Of a DNA stretch of 7,840 nucleotides, positions 6,479 through 7,840 are shown piece after piece (position 1 is the stretch's first letter; every line of letters starts with the position of its first letter). The translations under genes were made by a program, and so were the position numbers. The stretch comes from Vampirovibrionales bacterium (GTDB lineage: Bacteria; Cyanobacteriota; Vampirovibrionia; Vampirovibrionales; JAGQHJ01), in assembly GCA_025451145.1 (NCBI GenBank), contig JANWKX010000078.1, positions 1-7,840 of the forward strand, in the 5' to 3' direction. Under the pieces are notes generated by a model. It did not search any database, was not told where the DNA came from, and saw only the letters and a list, made by a program, of their open reading frames with translations.

Positions 6479-7840
6479 ATGGCCTTAACCCCAGCGACCC
6501 CGACTTCAAAGCCGGCCCAAAACCTGGTTCCAGCCAGTACCCTTTGGAATGATTTGATTAATTGTTTTAAATCCATTCAGTTGGCCATTGTTTTGCTGAG
6601 TTTATTGGCCATTGGAACCATTATCGGTGTGGTCATGCCCCAGGAAGGGATGGCCAGCGTTTCGGATATTCAGCATCAGTTCGGCTTAAACTATAAATTC
6701 CTGAATACCCTTGGGTTTTTCAATGTCTATTCGTCTTTTTGGTTTATTACGCTTCAAATTCTCTTCTTCTTTAACCTGCTGATTGGGAGTTTTAAATGGT
6801 TAAAGCCAGCTACACTGGCTGCTATCCAGAAATACACCCTTTCTCCTGAGTTGATTCTGCATAAACCCGATGTTTTCAGCTTGCCAAGACCTTTGGATGG
6901 ATCTCAAAGCCAGGTTTCAACTCAATTATCGAAATTGCTGAAAACCTTTCACTATCAAACGGTTCAGGATGAATCCGGCAATTTGTATGCCAGCAAAGGT
7001 AACTTGACTCGCCTGGGTCCTTGCATGGCGCACTTAGGCATATTGCTTTGTCTAATTGCTGGCTTATATAGCTGTTTTACGGGATTTAAGGCCGTTAAAA
7101 TGGCAATCCCCGGTCAAAGCTTCAGCATGTCAGAGACCGACACCTTTAAAACCAACGTTCCCATGAATATCTGGATGGGGAAGGTGCCCAACTGGAAGAT
7201 TAAGGTCAATGATTTTCGGATGGAGTTCTACAAAGACCATCCTGAAACCGTGAAACAGTATTACAGCGATTTGCAGGTCGTTGATCGCAGCGGCAAAGTC
7301 CTGAAAACCCAGACCATTTCGGTGAACCATCCTATGGCTATGGATGATGTGACGGTGTATCAAGCCAGTTTTGCACCCACAGGTAAGTTTCAGCTCAAGG
7401 TCAACGGTAAGCCCATGACCGTTGCCGTCAACAATCAGTTTAATCAGCGCGCCATCAGCCTGACTCCTTTATCCGATGGCACCACGTTGATTATGTTTCC
7501 GTTTTTTGCCCAACAGGATCCTGGCGTGACCCATAATTACGCCGTATTTTTCCAGCGTAAACCTGGTGAGGCCTTTGGCGGAAACGGACAAATGCCTGAA
7601 AATATCAAGATTCCGGAAGGTCAGACCGGACACCTGAAAGGCTTAACCATTACCTATGAAAAACCCGTTATGTCCACAGGGCTTCAGATTAAACGCGCGC
7701 CTGAAGTGCCGCTGATGTACCTGTCCTATCTGATTATTTGTATTGGGGCCGTGATGTGTTACTTCTCCCAACGGCAGATTTGGATTGCCCGACGAGAAGT
7801 TGAACCTGGGAAAACCGAAGTCATCATTCACCCCAAAACC
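6479..7840 (+). CDS. resB: Cytochrome c biogenesis protein ResB/Ccs1 (system II), C-terminal end cut by window edge
   Basis: Membrane component of system II cytochrome c maturation, which with CcsA/ResC carries heme to the outer face of the membrane and attaches it to apocytochrome CXXCH motifs. Seen in 454 codons with no stop: a short N-terminal extension, then membrane segments at about 33-53, 83-104, 183-203 and 411-428, with a large soluble domain (about 204-410) between the third and fourth. Family signatures visible are KSIQLAIVLLSLLAIGTIIG (31-50), the GPCMAH stretch (180-185) placing His185 at the start of the third segment, TGFKAVKMAIPGQSF (201-215), KQYYSDLQVVD (259-269) and VNHPMAMDDVTVYQASF (282-298). 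Ccs1 proteins are usually about 420-460 residues, so probably little is missing. The FKA...IPG and YYSDL motifs look more like cyanobacterial/plastid Ccs1 than like proteobacterial ResB; that is a judgement from memory. Start ATG 6479 has a GGAG site. The CcsA/ResC partner is not in the window. Confidence 0.92.
   Translation, partial: MALTPATPTSKPAQNLVPASTLWNDLINCFKSIQLAIVLLSLLAIGTIIGVVMPQEGMASVSDIQHQFGLNYKFLNTLGFFNVYSSFWFITLQILFFFNLLIGSFKWLKPATLAAIQKYTLSPELILHKPDVFSLPRPLDGSQSQVSTQLSKLLKTFHYQTVQDESGNLYASKGNLTRLGPCMAHLGILLCLIAGLYSCFTGFKAVKMAIPGQSFSMSETDTFKTNVPMNIWMGKVPNWKIKVNDFRMEFYKDHPETVKQYYSDLQVVDRSGKVLKTQTISVNHPMAMDDVTVYQASFAPTGKFQLKVNGKPMTVAVNNQFNQRAISLTPLSDGTTLIMFPFFAQQDPGVTHNYAVFFQRKPGEAFGGNGQMPENIKIPEGQTGHLKGLTITYEKPVMSTGLQIKRAPEVPLMYLSYLIICIGAVMCYFSQRQIWIARREVEPGKTEVIIHPKT

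Overview
The window holds four protein-coding genes and no RNA genes, mobile elements or CRISPR arrays that I could find. The organism is a bacterium with a respiratory chain that uses c-type cytochromes matured by the system II (Ccs/Res) route. Base composition judged by eye is moderate, somewhat under 50% GC. The cytochrome c biogenesis protein looks closest to the cyanobacterial/chloroplast Ccs1 type, and nothing photosynthetic is visible. A non-photosynthetic relative of cyanobacteria (Vampirovibrionia/Melainabacteria) is therefore my tentative guess, not a demonstrated placement.

Layout. (1) Positions 1-659, minus strand: the N-terminal two thirds of a trans-type polyprenyl diphosphate synthase, cut by the left window edge just before its second Asp-rich motif. 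(2) Positions 660-785: a divergent intergenic region with a good sigma70-type promoter for the synthase and a 16-bp near-palindrome over its -35 box. (3) Positions 786-6382, plus strand: a two-gene operon, with stop and start overlapping as TGATG. It encodes a short AddB-like PD-(D/E)XK nuclease with four iron-sulfur cysteines and an AddA/UvrD-type SF1 helicase. (4) Positions 6383-6478: an AT-rich gap with repeated TGATC words. (5) Positions 6479-7840, plus strand: a ResB/Ccs1 cytochrome c biogenesis protein, open at the right window edge but probably nearly complete.

The two central genes very likely form a helicase-nuclease for processing double-strand breaks, of the AddAB/AdnAB kind. The nuclease subunit keeps all recognisable catalytic motifs and the 4Fe-4S cysteine pattern. 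The helicase subunit keeps all SF1 motor motifs. Its C-terminus is unexpected: it has the same CP...C-x2-C-x5-C cysteine framework as the nuclease subunit, but the stretch between the cysteines is less than half as long and lacks the catalytic residues. It looks like a nuclease domain reduced to its iron-sulfur staple, so the complex would have one motor and one nuclease, split between two polypeptides. This is the most interesting point in the window. The flanking synthase (probably quinone side chain) and ResB belong to membrane electron transport and have no obvious functional tie to the repair operon.
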